Source: Mycobacterium sp. AZCC_0083
GTDB taxonomy: Bacteria > Actinomycetota > Actinomycetes > Mycobacteriales > Mycobacteriaceae
Direction of reading: 5' to 3'
DNA: 64,000 nt
Assembly (NCBI RefSeq): GCF_014202335.1
Contig: NZ_JACHGP010000006.1
Location: 412,463-476,462, forward strand
In this document: positions 17,554-26,498 of the stretch, one piece after another
Layout of the letters: each line of letters starts with the position of its first letter
Numbering within the stretch: position 1 is the first letter of the stretch
The notes under the pieces: model-generated
The model's database searches: none
What the model saw: the letters and a program-made list of their open reading frames with translations, nothing else
What the model was told of the DNA's origin: nothing
Position numbers and translations under genes: made by a program

Positions 17554-17604
17554 CTTAATCGTTGAACCGGGAATGCTGCCCACGCTTAAGTGTTTAACCG
17601 AGAA
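17554..17604. promoter_or_regulatory. Twin operator elements in divergent marR/oxidoreductase promoter
   Basis: CTTAATCGTTGAACCGGGAA (17554-17573) and CTTAAGTGTTTAACCGAGAA (17585-17604) match at 16 of 20 positions with a 31-bp period. Each holds a TTAA-n(3-4)-TT(G/T)AA dyad. Likely MarR binding sites. Confidence 0.5.
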
Positions 17605-17640
17605 GAGGGCCGAAGGCCACAGTACGGAAGAGGGTCAGCC

Positions 17641-18567
17641 ATGAAGGCAATGGGAGTGACCGGGCCGGACTTCATGCCGCGCCTCTTCGACGTCGACGAA
17701 CCATTCGCCGCGCCCGACGGAGTCGTCGTCGACGTGATCGCCGCCTCGGTCAACGACTTCGACCGAGCCGCCGTCCGCGGGCGTTACCTCGCTGCGACAG
17801 ACCAATTCGCGCCCATCTTGCTGGGCCGCGACTTCGTCGGCAGGGTGGCCGCCGTCGGCGATGACGTGGATTACATCGACGTCGGCATGTACGTGGCCGG
17901 AGCTCTGGCGCCGCAACCGGCGGGCCAGCCAGGCACCTTCACCGACAAGGTTGCGGTTCCGGCAAGACTGCTAGCTCCCATCCCCGACGGTGTCGACGTC
18001 GTGGAAGCCGCGGCCGTGGGTTTGGCTGGGGTGACGGCCTCCGACGCAGTCGACGCGCTGGGCCTGGCAAGCCTTGGGCACATGGTGGTCCACGGTCCCG
18101 TGAGCGGGGTTGGCGGATTCGCGCTACAACTGGCGAAGGCACGCGGCGCCGTTGTCGCGGCCATCACCCCGCAGGAGCAAGCTGACCTGGCGTTGGCGCT
18201 CGGTGCCGACGTCGTCATTCCGGACGGCCCAAGCGCCACACGATCAATTGAGAAGGTGCAGAGCATCTTTGGCGGCGGCGTCGACACCGCCATCCACGTC
18301 GCCGGACACCGCGCCGTTGTCGCGGGCGTGGTGCGGCCGGGTGGGAGGTTCACCTCCGTTGCCGACGGATCCGTTTTCGACACGCATGGGGGCTTCGTGC
18401 CGACCAACGTCGCCCCGAGCGGACACGAGCTGATGAATCTCCTGTTCAAGGTCGCCGCGCACCGCCTGGACAGCTATGTGCACCGCACCGTGTCCTTCGA
18501 TCAGCTCGCCGGTGCGGTCATCGCACGGAGCACGGCCGACGGCGGCCGCATCGTGCTCGTCCGCTGA
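17641..18567 (+). CDS. Quinone oxidoreductase-like MDR-family dehydrogenase
   Basis: 308-aa zinc-free medium-chain dehydrogenase/reductase. It has an N-terminal GroES-like domain (FAPILLGRDFVGRVAAVG) and a C-terminal Rossmann domain with HGPVSGVGGFALQLAKARGA. No Cys/His zinc-ligand pattern is visible. Reduces quinones or enones with NADPH by family analogy. Start ATG 17641 is preceded by GAAGAGGG; an upstream in-frame ATG at 17590 overlaps the operator and is unlikely. Probably repressed by the divergent MarR protein. Confidence 0.9.
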   Translation: MKAMGVTGPDFMPRLFDVDEPFAAPDGVVVDVIAASVNDFDRAAVRGRYLAATDQFAPILLGRDFVGRVAAVGDDVDYIDVGMYVAGALAPQPAGQPGTFTDKVAVPARLLAPIPDGVDVVEAAAVGLAGVTASDAVDALGLASLGHMVVHGPVSGVGGFALQLAKARGAVVAAITPQEQADLALALGADVVIPDGPSATRSIEKVQSIFGGGVDTAIHVAGHRAVVAGVVRPGGRFTSVADGSVFDTHGGFVPTNVAPSGHELMNLLFKVAAHRLDSYVHRTVSFDQLAGAVIARSTADGGRIVLVR

Positions 18568-18728
18568 TCCGGACCGCAGTTCGGGCCCCTGCACCCTCGT
18601 CGAGGCGATTGCAAACCGTCGGTAAGCGCCGCAAGGCATCGTCCGTGCAGGCGTTTCGTCGGCAATGGGTGCACCGTAAGGCGATCAGGCGGATACTCCA
18701 TTCGCAGTGCGAATTCGAGGGGGAATCA

Positions 18729-20330
18729 GTGAGCTCGCGCGTCGGTCAGACGTTCGGCAAGTACAGAATCATCAGCTTGCTGGGGCGGGGCGGAATGGGC
18801 GAGGTGTATGAAGCCCACGACACCAGCAAGAACCGAACGGTTGCGCTGAAGATCCTTCGTGAAGAGTTCTCGCAGGACGAGACGTTTCGTGCCCGGTTTC
18901 TTCGTGAGTCTCACTCCGCGGCGGTGCTACAGGAACCGCACGTCATCCCGATTCATGACTGGGGTGACGTCGACGGCAACCTGTTCATCGACATGCGCCT
19001 CGTCACCGGCCAGACGCTGGACGATCTGATCGCCGACAGTGCGCTCGCTCCGGAGCGGGCGGTGGCCATCGTCGCTCAGATCGGTGCCGCCCTGGACGCA
19101 GCGCACGCACATGGCCTGATTCACCGCGACGTCAAGCCGGCGAACATCATCGTGACCCCTGCAGACTTTGCGTACCTCGTCGACTTCGGAATCGCCCAGA
19201 CCCGAACCGACACACGACTCACCATGGCGGGCACCCACATTGGGCCCATGGCATACATGGCCCCGGAACGGTTCAACAATCAACCGGCCACACCGGCAGT
19301 CGACATCTACGCGTTGGCGTGCGTGCTCTACGAGGGCCTCACCGGGGATCGGCCATTTCCGAGCGACAACGTGGAACACGTCATCGCGGCGCACATCGCC
19401 CAGTCGCCTCCCCGGCCCAGTGAAGTCAATCGACGCGTGCCGGCATCCTTTGATGCGGTCGTCGCCCGCGGCATGGCAAAAGATCCCGATGACCGCTACG
19501 GCTCGGCGGCAGCGTTGGGGCGTGCTGCTCAGCGCGCCCTCGCGCAGACCGGGCAGCCGCAGGGAAACTTCGTAACGACGGTGGGACCGTTCTCGACGCC
19601 GAACTCGGCGCCCTACGACGACCCGACGCACGCCGGGCCTCCGGGGGCGGTAATGCAGACGGCCCCCTACGGTGGCTCCCCGCCAGTGCCAGCCTCGCCA
19701 CAAACCTGGGCGGCCTACAACGGCGGGCCTCCATCCTGGCCTATGCCTGCAAGCTCGACGGTAGCCAGTTCAGCGCCGAGGCCGGCCGAACGCCGCCCGC
19801 GCTGGCTGCTCCCTGCAGGGATCGTGTTCGCAGCGGTATTGCTTGGCGCCATCGGGGTAGTCATCGGACTTCTGGCAGGCAGGGGCAATTCGGGACAGGC
19901 CGCCGGCCCGACGCCGATCGGCGGGCAATCGAGCCAGACCGTCGTCAGCCTGCCTCAGACACCGACCTCACCTGCCCAGGCGGGCGGGCTGCCGCCGATC
20001 ATTCAAGGTCCCGACAGCAGCCTCAGCCATCAGTCGTGTGACCAGGGATTTTCGCTGCCCACCGCCTCAGGATTCGGCAGCCACGCCGGGCGAGGGACTC
20101 CCGAGACATCCTGCTACTTCGCAAGCAGCGTGCTCACCTCGTACTGGAATCAGTACGGCAATGCCAGTCGCCTGCCGCGCACCGTGGCGGCGCCCGGCGC
20201 AGTGAACTGCAACACCATCGCCGGCGCCGAGTGCGCCGGGCCGAACTTCCTCATGCAATGCGCGGCGGTCGGCACGGACAACTGGATCACCTGCACCGGA
20301 GGAAACAACGCCCGCGTGTACTTGTACTGA
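18729..20330 (+). CDS. Transmembrane Ser/Thr protein kinase with extracellular sensor domain (Pkn family)
   Basis: 533 aa. Kinase domain residues about 10-275: glycine loop LGRGGMGEVYEAHD, Lys 41 in VALKIL, catalytic HRDVKPAN (about 132), VDFGIAQ (about 152), and YMAPERF activation-segment end. Then a Pro/Gly/Ala-rich juxtamembrane linker, a single membrane helix at about 359-382, and an extracellular domain with several cysteines (SLSHQSCDQGF, TSCYF, VNCNTIAGAEC, MQCAAV, ITCTGG) that probably form disulfides. GTG 18729 has an excellent site (GAGGGGGAATCA); the open frame to 18609 is upstream noise. Convergent with the beta-lactamase-fold gene. The nearby FHA proteins are natural phospho-readers. 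Confidence 0.93.
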   Translation: MSSRVGQTFGKYRIISLLGRGGMGEVYEAHDTSKNRTVALKILREEFSQDETFRARFLRESHSAAVLQEPHVIPIHDWGDVDGNLFIDMRLVTGQTLDDLIADSALAPERAVAIVAQIGAALDAAHAHGLIHRDVKPANIIVTPADFAYLVDFGIAQTRTDTRLTMAGTHIGPMAYMAPERFNNQPATPAVDIYALACVLYEGLTGDRPFPSDNVEHVIAAHIAQSPPRPSEVNRRVPASFDAVVARGMAKDPDDRYGSAAALGRAAQRALAQTGQPQGNFVTTVGPFSTPNSAPYDDPTHAGPPGAVMQTAPYGGSPPVPASPQTWAAYNGGPPSWPMPASSTVASSAPRPAERRPRWLLPAGIVFAAVLLGAIGVVIGLLAGRGNSGQAAGPTPIGGQSSQTVVSLPQTPTSPAQAGGLPPIIQGPDSSLSHQSCDQGFSLPTASGFGSHAGRGTPETSCYFASSVLTSYWNQYGNASRLPRTVAAPGAVNCNTIAGAECAGPNFLMQCAAVGTDNWITCTGGNNARVYLY

Positions 20331-20343
20331 AAGCGGGCCGAAC

Positions 20344-21255
20344 TCACCCTGGCGAGGAGCAGTGGCCTGCAGGAAGGGCCGCCAGATGGTCGTGCAGCCA
20401 GTTCGCGACCTCCGTGAGGTCCGAGGTGCCCTCGTCGAAGGACCCCGAAGCGGGCGTGACGGCGATCGCCACCCCAACGGTGCCGGTTGGAGCGTTCAGG
20501 GTGCCGATCTGCCTGACGAGGTAGTTCCCGGTGGGCGACGGACCCCACCCGCCCTTGAAACGCGAATCGGGAATGGTGCCGATGCCCCAACGCTGATCGG
20601 ACACCACCTCGCCCATCAACGCGAAGATCGGGTCGTTGCGAGAGTCGCAGACGGCACTCGAGAGGAACTTCACTTGATCCTCGAGCGACCAGTCCGTCTG
20701 GCCGAAGGCAGTGAACTCGGGTCGCACTTTCCGGTATTCGACGGTGGTCGGGTCTCCGGTCTCCTGCAACACTGCTTCGACGTCGTGCGCTGCGGTGACC
20801 GGATCGCCGAGCCCCGCCCAGATGGATTCGGCCGCCGCGTTGTCGGATTCGGTGATTGCCGCAGTCATCGCGGCTGTGGGAGTCGGCGAATTCTCCTGTC
20901 GCAGTGCAGCAATCGCCAGCGGTACCTTGATCGTCGACCAGGCCGGACCGCTTTGCAGATCGCCCATGGTGATCGGCGGTTGGTTGGAGCCGACCGCGGT
21001 CACCGCGATGCCGACCGGGGCGTGCAGTTGCGTCTGCAGCTGGGCGAAGGCGGCTTCCAGATTCGACGGCACGGTTCCGACCATCGGCGGCGCCGCCGGT
21101 GCCTGCGGGGCTGACAGGCTCGATTGCGGGGACGACGCCGTACTCGGCGAGAGATGGCGGCCGACAATCACCCCACCAGCGGATATCGCGACCGTCACCA
21201 AGACGAAGGCCGTGCCCGCGACGATCCAGCGGGCTGGGTTCCTTCGTTTCGGCAT
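20344..21255 (-). CDS. Membrane-anchored beta-lactamase-fold serine hydrolase
   Basis: 303 aa from ATG 21255 (317 from GTG 21297). A basic N-terminus and a membrane helix are followed by a Ser/Pro/Ala linker and an extracytoplasmic domain with the three active-site boxes of the penicillin-recognising fold: STIK (SxxK), SDN in TESDNAAAES, and KGG in SRFKGGWGP. The spacing fits a class A beta-lactamase-like or PBP-like protein; whether it hydrolyses beta-lactams or peptidoglycan peptides cannot be told. It lies 75 bp (33 from GTG) after the Ami1 gene on the same strand, so the two may form an operon for cell-wall turnover. Confidence 0.82.
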   Translation of the reverse strand: MPKRRNPARWIVAGTAFVLVTVAISAGGVIVGRHLSPSTASSPQSSLSAPQAPAAPPMVGTVPSNLEAAFAQLQTQLHAPVGIAVTAVGSNQPPITMGDLQSGPAWSTIKVPLAIAALRQENSPTPTAAMTAAITESDNAAAESIWAGLGDPVTAAHDVEAVLQETGDPTTVEYRKVRPEFTAFGQTDWSLEDQVKFLSSAVCDSRNDPIFALMGEVVSDQRWGIGTIPDSRFKGGWGPSPTGNYLVRQIGTLNAPTGTVGVAIAVTPASGSFDEGTSDLTEVANWLHDHLAALPAGHCSSPG

Positions 21256-21330
21256 ACGTCTAGTGTCGCTGGTCGGCGCCAACGCCTCCGTCACCACTTC
21301 CGACGTGTCGCCGGGCAGCGCCCCGCGCTG

Positions 21331-22074
21331 CTACGAGGCAGGGGCCTTGGCCGTGAGATAGGCGATGATGCCCTGCATCACGGCCTCGGCATACCGTGCC
21401 CGGCCGTCGGCCGACTGCATCTGGACTGCCTCGTCGGCGTTGCGCATGTTGCCGAGTTCGACCAGGACAGCGGGATACTCCGCCAGATTCAGGCCTGCAA
21501 GGTCAGCGCGACCGTACAGACCGTCCGAACCGATGTACGTGGACTCCTGCAGACCCGCCGCCACTAGCGAATCGCGCATCACCGTCGCCAACTGCATTGC
21601 GGGACCGGCCTGAGCACCGTTGAGCGGCGGAGACGAGTAGTTGACGTGGAACCCGTGTCCAGAAGGCGGCCCACCGTCGGCGTGAATACTCACGATCGCG
21701 TCGGGATGCATCGCGTTGGCATTCGCTGCTCTCTGGTCGACGCAAGGACCCGCGGAGTCGTCATCCGGCCGGGACAACTCCGTTCTGACACCAATCTGAT
21801 TGAGCGCGACGGCGATTCGCTGCACGACGTCCCAATTGAAGGCGTGCTCGGGGTAGCCGGAGTCGGTGGCGGTGCCGCTGGTCTGACAGTCCTTGGTGCC
21901 TCCCCGCCCGGTGGGCACCTGCCGGTCGAGACTGGAGTCGTTGACGCCACTGTGCCCGGGGTCGAGGAAGACCGACATCCCTGCCAGGTTCGGAGCGCCG
22001 AACGCAACACCAGGGGTAACGCTCACGAGGGCACACACCAGAGCCGCGACGAGCACGGCGCGCGAAGTACGCAT
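21331..22074 (-). CDS. ami1: N-acetylmuramoyl-L-alanine amidase Ami1
   Basis: 247-aa zinc amidase (Amidase_3) that cleaves the lactyl bond between MurNAc and the stem peptide. A signal peptide ends near AFGA-PN. Zinc ligands lie in FLDPGHSG (His) and SIHADGG (His), with the bridging Glu in SGYPEHAFNWD; VLVELGNMRN holds the catalytic Glu. RQVPTGRGGTKDCQTSG and GLYGRADLAGLNLAEYP closely match M. tuberculosis Rv3717 (Ami1). I start at ATG 22074 (MRTSRAVL), giving a clean signal peptide; the frame extends to 22155 without gain. Divergent from the FHA fusion gene. Confidence 0.93.
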   Translation of the reverse strand: MRTSRAVLVAALVCALVSVTPGVAFGAPNLAGMSVFLDPGHSGVNDSSLDRQVPTGRGGTKDCQTSGTATDSGYPEHAFNWDVVQRIAVALNQIGVRTELSRPDDDSAGPCVDQRAANANAMHPDAIVSIHADGGPPSGHGFHVNYSSPPLNGAQAGPAMQLATVMRDSLVAAGLQESTYIGSDGLYGRADLAGLNLAEYPAVLVELGNMRNADEAVQMQSADGRARYAEAVMQGIIAYLTAKAPAS

Positions 22075-22262
22075 CGCACCATGGTGCCTCAGCTGGGATG
22101 GATGGCCGATCCGTGCGCCGTTCATCGCAGGAAGGTCGACAAAGCCTGTGGCCACGCCGCGGGCAATTTATGCTGACGGCGCGGGCCCGTACAGCCCTAC
22201 GGGAACCCGCATTCACTCATCAGCAGTTCGGGGAACTCAGAAGTGGTTCGGGGGAACTAACT

Positions 22263-25200
22263 ATGGCTGTCCCGCCCGTGATAGAGATCCGGGAATGGGG
22301 TCGTCCCCCCCGGCGCCTGACGTTGAGCCGGCCAGTGCTGATGGGCCGGGAATGTGCAGGGGAGAACGTCGCCGACGACGAAGTCTCGCGACAGCACCTG
22401 CGGTTGGTGCCGAGTCCCACGGCGCTTTCGGTGGTGGACCTGGACAGCCGCAACGGCACCACGGTCAACGGCGTTGCGCTGACGGGCCGCGGCACGTTGT
22501 CGGCAGGCGACGTCGTACGGTTTGGCCGCACCGAGCTCATCGTGCTGAGCGCTCCGGCGGCAGTCGAACAACCGGCCGCGAGGTATGAGCACGATCCGAC
22601 GAGCCTCATCGACCTTGGCGCGGTCGCTCACCTCCCGCCACCGCCGGCAGCGGCGGACCCCACCCGTTCGGGGGCGTTGCAACTCGCCGAACGCATCCTG
22701 GGGATCGACCCGACGGGCACCCATGAGCTGTTTCCCGCCTACACCGATCTGCCGAAGACGGTGCCGCTGCGGGTCTGGCAGGTGCTGCGCGGCTGCAGCG
22801 TACTGGCCTATCTGGCGGTGATCGTGGCGCTGTTCGTGCGGCCCGCAGGCGGACTGTTCGTGTTCTTCCACGTCATCGTCCCGCTGTGGCCTGCGCTGTT
22901 CTTCATCGCGCCAGGAGTGTGGCGCAACATCTGCCCGCTCGCGGCGTCGAATCAAATTCCGCGCGTCGCCGGGTTCAGCCGCGCTGGCACTGCGCCGAAT
23001 TGGTTCTCGCGCAACGGTTTCCTGATAGCCACCAGTTTGTTCCTTGGCATTGCCGGTGCACGCATCGCCGGTTTGGACCGCAACGGTCCCGCGATGGCCG
23101 TCGTACTCGCGGTGATCATTGCCTCCGCCTTCACCGGAGGGGTGTTCCTGAAGGGCAAGAGCGGCTGGTGCAGCAGTGTGTGCCCGCTGCTTCCGCTTCA
23201 GCGCGCCTACGGGCAGACGCCCTACGTCACGTCGACCAACAGCCATTGCCGTCCCTGCGTTGGCTGCACGAAGAACTGCTATGACTTCAAGCCGAGGGCG
23301 GCGTGGCAGGCGGACATGGCCGAAGCCGACCCGAAGTGGAGTGCGCCGCGGATGCTGTTCGTCGCCGCGCTGCCCGGTTTCATTCTCGGGTTCTTCACCG
23401 TGCGTGCGCAGGTCGACGCCGCTACCACCGAAAAGTACGGCTTGCTGGTACTTTTCGTACTCGTCAGCGTCGGACTGTTCTACGCGGTCAACGCAATGAC
23501 CCCGTTGAGCGCCGCAATGCTGACGGTCGGATTTGCTGCCATCGCGCTCAATGCGTATTACTGGTTCACCGGACCGATCATCACCGATTCGCTCGCGCAG
23601 GTCACCGGAATCCAGGCCGCATGGCTGCGCTGGCCGATCACCATCACGATCGCCGTCTTGACCGTGCTGTGGATCGCCAGGACGAGGGTGAGCGAACTGC
23701 AGTTCGCCTGGACCACCGGCACACGCAAGGAACCCGTGCTTCTGGAATCCCCCAAGGTGCGCGCCGCGCCGTCCGCCGAAAGCGCCGCGGCGCGAGTGCG
23801 TTTCGGAGTCGACGGGCCGCCGGTGGGCGCCGACGTCGGGATGAGCCTGCTCGACATCGCCGAGAAGGGCGGCCAGCCGATCGAGGCGGGCTGCCGGATG
23901 GGGGTGTGCGGGGCAGACCCGGTCGCGGTGCTCGCCGGGATGGACCAGCTGTCGGCGCCGGAGGCCGACGAACTGAAGACGCTCAAACGGCTGGGCCTTG
24001 GCGCATCGAGCCGGATGGCCTGCTGTGCGCGCATCAAGACTGGCGAGGTCACCGTCTCGCTGACCCCCGAACGGGCCACCACGACCGGTAGCGCACCGGT
24101 GAGCTACGACAAGTCCATCGTCAGCGTCGTAGTGATCGGCAACGGCATCGCGGGGGTGACCGCCGCCGACTTCATCCGGCGCGGTCACCCCGACTGCGAG
24201 ATCCACCTCATCGGGGCCGAGCCCCATGCCCTCTACAACAGGATGGGCATTTCCCGCCTGGTGTACGGCCGTTCGGCGATGCAAGGTCTGTACCTACTAC
24301 CCGAACAGTGGTACGACGAGCACGCCGTGACCGCGTGGCTCAACACGGTGGCGACCGGTATCCACTTGCGCTCGCGGATGGTACGGCTGGGCACCGGGGA
24401 CACGCTGCCCTACGACCGACTGATCCTGGCCATGGGCGCCAGCGCGGCGATCCCGTCGATCGACGGGATCAGAAGGCCAGGCAGTTTCGTGCTCCGCGAG
24501 GCCGGCGACGCGATGCGCATCCGCGCCTACGCTCAGCAGCACCGCGCCCATCGTGCGGTGGTGGCCGGCGGCGGGCTGCTGGGGCTGGAGGCGGCCTACG
24601 GTCTGCACCAACTGGGGCTCGACGTGACGGTGCTCGAGCGTGGTTCGCGGCTGCTGAGCCGTTCGGTCGACCCGCGATGCTCCGAGATCGTGGCCGATCA
24701 TTTCGCCAGGGTGGGAATCGCGGTGGCACGCAAAGCCGAAACCGACCATGTCGTCGGGTCACCGGCAGTCACCGGTGTGGCGCTCAAAGATGGCCGCACC
24801 CTGCCGTGTGAGGTGTTCCTGGCGGCGACGGGCAACAGTCCCAATGTCGCGCTGGCCCGAGACGCAGGGGTACCGGTGGGCAAGGGCGTGCTGGTCGACG
24901 ACCGCATGCAGACCTGGGTGCCCGGCGTGTTCGCCGCGGGAGACGTCGCCGAGCATGGCGACAAGGTACTGGGATTGTGGCCGGTGGCCACCGAGCAGGC
25001 GGAGGCCGCGGCCGTCAACGCGTTGGGCGGGCACCAGGTCGTGCCCATGGAAAACCCTGCGACCATCCTCAAAGGCGTTGATCTGGAACTCTTTTCGATC
25101 GGAAAAGTGGAACCTGAACCGGGCGACGAGGTGGTCACGTCGGATCTGCCCGCCATCCCCTCGTACCGGCGCCTGGTGGTTTCGCGGGGCCGTGCGGTGG

Positions 25201-25349
25201 GGGCTACCGTTCTGGGTCACCACCCCGCCGACCTGGCCGCGGCGCAGAAGGTGGTCCGGGACAACGCGGCGGTAGGCCCCATGTCGATGGGGATGCTGCG
25301 CTCAGGCAATTGGAGTGTGCTCGGCGACCGCGAACGGTTGGCCTACTGA
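22263..25349 (+). CDS. FHA / 4Fe-4S membrane / 2Fe-2S ferredoxin / FAD-dependent oxidoreductase fusion
   Basis: 1028 aa with four modules. 1-100: FHA phosphothreonine-binding domain (MGRE at 27-30, SRQHL at 42, NGTTVNG at 64). About 175-470: polytopic membrane part with NapH/NosR-style clusters: C224 in NICPL, C303-x3-C307 in WCSSVCP, and C329-x2-C332-x2-C335-x3-C339. About 510-600: ferredoxin-like domain with C544-x4-C549 and C587-C588; the position of a usual third Cys is Asp (GVCGADP). About 618-1028: FAD/NAD disulfide-oxidoreductase-type domain (VVVIGNGIAG, VVAGGGLLGLEAAYGL, VFAAGDVAE). Start ATG 22263 follows GGGGGAA; the open frame back to 22098 crosses the divergent promoter. Suggested electron flow: NAD(P)H to FAD to 2Fe-2S to membrane 4Fe-4S, gated by phosphorylation (inference). 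Its last 7 bp overlap the convergent FHA gene. Confidence 0.9.
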   Translation: MAVPPVIEIREWGRPPRRLTLSRPVLMGRECAGENVADDEVSRQHLRLVPSPTALSVVDLDSRNGTTVNGVALTGRGTLSAGDVVRFGRTELIVLSAPAAVEQPAARYEHDPTSLIDLGAVAHLPPPPAAADPTRSGALQLAERILGIDPTGTHELFPAYTDLPKTVPLRVWQVLRGCSVLAYLAVIVALFVRPAGGLFVFFHVIVPLWPALFFIAPGVWRNICPLAASNQIPRVAGFSRAGTAPNWFSRNGFLIATSLFLGIAGARIAGLDRNGPAMAVVLAVIIASAFTGGVFLKGKSGWCSSVCPLLPLQRAYGQTPYVTSTNSHCRPCVGCTKNCYDFKPRAAWQADMAEADPKWSAPRMLFVAALPGFILGFFTVRAQVDAATTEKYGLLVLFVLVSVGLFYAVNAMTPLSAAMLTVGFAAIALNAYYWFTGPIITDSLAQVTGIQAAWLRWPITITIAVLTVLWIARTRVSELQFAWTTGTRKEPVLLESPKVRAAPSAESAAARVRFGVDGPPVGADVGMSLLDIAEKGGQPIEAGCRMGVCGADPVAVLAGMDQLSAPEADELKTLKRLGLGASSRMACCARIKTGEVTVSLTPERATTTGSAPVSYDKSIVSVVVIGNGIAGVTAADFIRRGHPDCEIHLIGAEPHALYNRMGISRLVYGRSAMQGLYLLPEQWYDEHAVTAWLNTVATGIHLRSRMVRLGTGDTLPYDRLILAMGASAAIPSIDGIRRPGSFVLREAGDAMRIRAYAQQHRAHRAVVAGGGLLGLEAAYGLHQLGLDVTVLERGSRLLSRSVDPRCSEIVADHFARVGIAVARKAETDHVVGSPAVTGVALKDGRTLPCEVFLAATGNSPNVALARDAGVPVGKGVLVDDRMQTWVPGVFAAGDVAEHGDKVLGLWPVATEQAEAAAVNALGGHQVVPMENPATILKGVDLELFSIGKVEPEPGDEVVTSDLPAIPSYRRLVVSRGRAVGATVLGHHPADLAAAQKVVRDNAAVGPMSMGMLRSGNWSVLGDRERLAY

Positions 25350-26284
25350 GCAGGACCGGTTGCTTGATACGTCAGCATCTTCGAGCCGATCCGAAGACAC
25401 CATCCGGGCTGCAGCACCACGGGTTGTACGCCGACCCTGGTCCATTCCGAGGCGCCCGGTGCGGCGACGTACGTGCCTGCCGGCGTGCCGGCATCCCGCA
25501 CAAACACGGACTCGGCGCCCACGGTGACGTATGCGTGCACCCGGGATATCTGCGGGTCATCGGCCAGCACGATGGGAGAGGCCGCCGAGTCGCGCACCAT
25601 CGGGTCGGCCAGCGGGTTGCGTCCGATCACATAGGGCCGGTCCAGCGGGTAGACCGCATCGCCACCAGTGGTCAGGGCACCGGCAACCGGGCGCGGGTTG
25701 GCCGTCTCGGCGGCTGGTGCCTGTGCCGGAGGTCGGGCCCGAGGGGCTTGGCGCGGCGGCGGGTCACGCCTCTCGGGCGTGTGTGGTTGGGGTGCAACCG
25801 GTTTCGATGAATCCAACTTGAGCGCGGCAAAGCCTCCGGCGGGTACCACGCCCGCGCGCAGGACTGTGTGGCCTCCCATGCCGACCGCCAGGCCGCCCGG
25901 GCCGCCGATCGTGACTTTGTCGATTGTTGGGGGGAGCGTTTCGTCGACCCAGGTCAGCGCTCGCTCTCCAGTCAGCCTGCGGCCCTGGCCATCGGATTCG
26001 ACGTCGGCGGTCACCGGCCCTCGCAGAATCAACAGCAGACCGTCAGCGGTGGGAGCGACGAGACCGAATGGGGGAATCAGGGCCGAGTCGGGACCCAGTG
26101 CGATGGTGGCGAGCGCCTTGGCCAGAGCGCGACCGGGCGACTCGACGCCCGCGGTTGCGTCGAGGGCGGCCAGCAGGGGAGCGGCACCAGCGGTCTCGTC
26201 CGCGATGTACATCACCGCATCGCCGGTGCGTGCCACCAGACCGTCGCCGCGCCCGACGGCCACTCGGTAACTTCTCAGATCCAC
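25343..26284 (-). CDS. FHA-domain protein with unknown N-terminal domain
   Basis: 313 aa, cytosolic. Residues about 1-150 form an unassigned alpha/beta domain (SYRVAVGRGDGLVARTG, GPGGLAVGMGGHTVL). A Pro/Arg/Ala-rich linker follows, then a C-terminal FHA domain with YVIGRNPLADP, ISRVHAYV and GTYV, keeping the Arg, Ser and His expected for phosphothreonine binding. It starts with GTG 26284. Convergent with and overlapping the FHA redox fusion by 7 bp. With the Ser/Thr kinase 5 kb away, a kinase/phospho-reader module is plausible, but no interaction is shown. Confidence 0.82.
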   Translation of the reverse strand: MDLRSYRVAVGRGDGLVARTGDAVMYIADETAGAAPLLAALDATAGVESPGRALAKALATIALGPDSALIPPFGLVAPTADGLLLILRGPVTADVESDGQGRRLTGERALTWVDETLPPTIDKVTIGGPGGLAVGMGGHTVLRAGVVPAGGFAALKLDSSKPVAPQPHTPERRDPPPRQAPRARPPAQAPAAETANPRPVAGALTTGGDAVYPLDRPYVIGRNPLADPMVRDSAASPIVLADDPQISRVHAYVTVGAESVFVRDAGTPAGTYVAAPGASEWTRVGVQPVVLQPGWCLRIGSKMLTYQATGPAQ

Positions 26285-26399
26285 CCCGGGCCGCCCGTCG
26301 TCATGGTTGTCAGGGCATCATCTTGCACGAATCCATCGGCCGCCGGTGCCGGTCGGCGACGACGGATGTGGTGTCCGTCACGAGGTGATGTCGCCGGGT

Positions 26400-26426
26400 T
26401 TGACCGGGTGCGGTAACGGGTAAAAA
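26400..26426 (+). promoter_or_regulatory. Candidate promoter for cutinase gene
   Basis: TTGACC at 26400-26405 and an A/T-rich TAAAAAATT at 26421-26429, the only AT-rich run in the otherwise GC-rich 26285-26498 gap. Spacing 15-17 bp depending on the register. About 70 bp upstream of the cutinase start. Confidence 0.4.
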
Positions 26427-26498
26427 ATTGTGTCTCCGTGGAGCGGGCATCGGGGCCTGGCGCCGGGTCGGGAATCAGTATGAGGCGGTGGAGTCGAA

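Noticed and set aside
22257..24284. Very long open frame (about 675 codons) on the minus strand
   Set aside because: Antisense to the FHA redox fusion, Arg/Gly/Asp-rich composition, no domain; a high-GC artefact.
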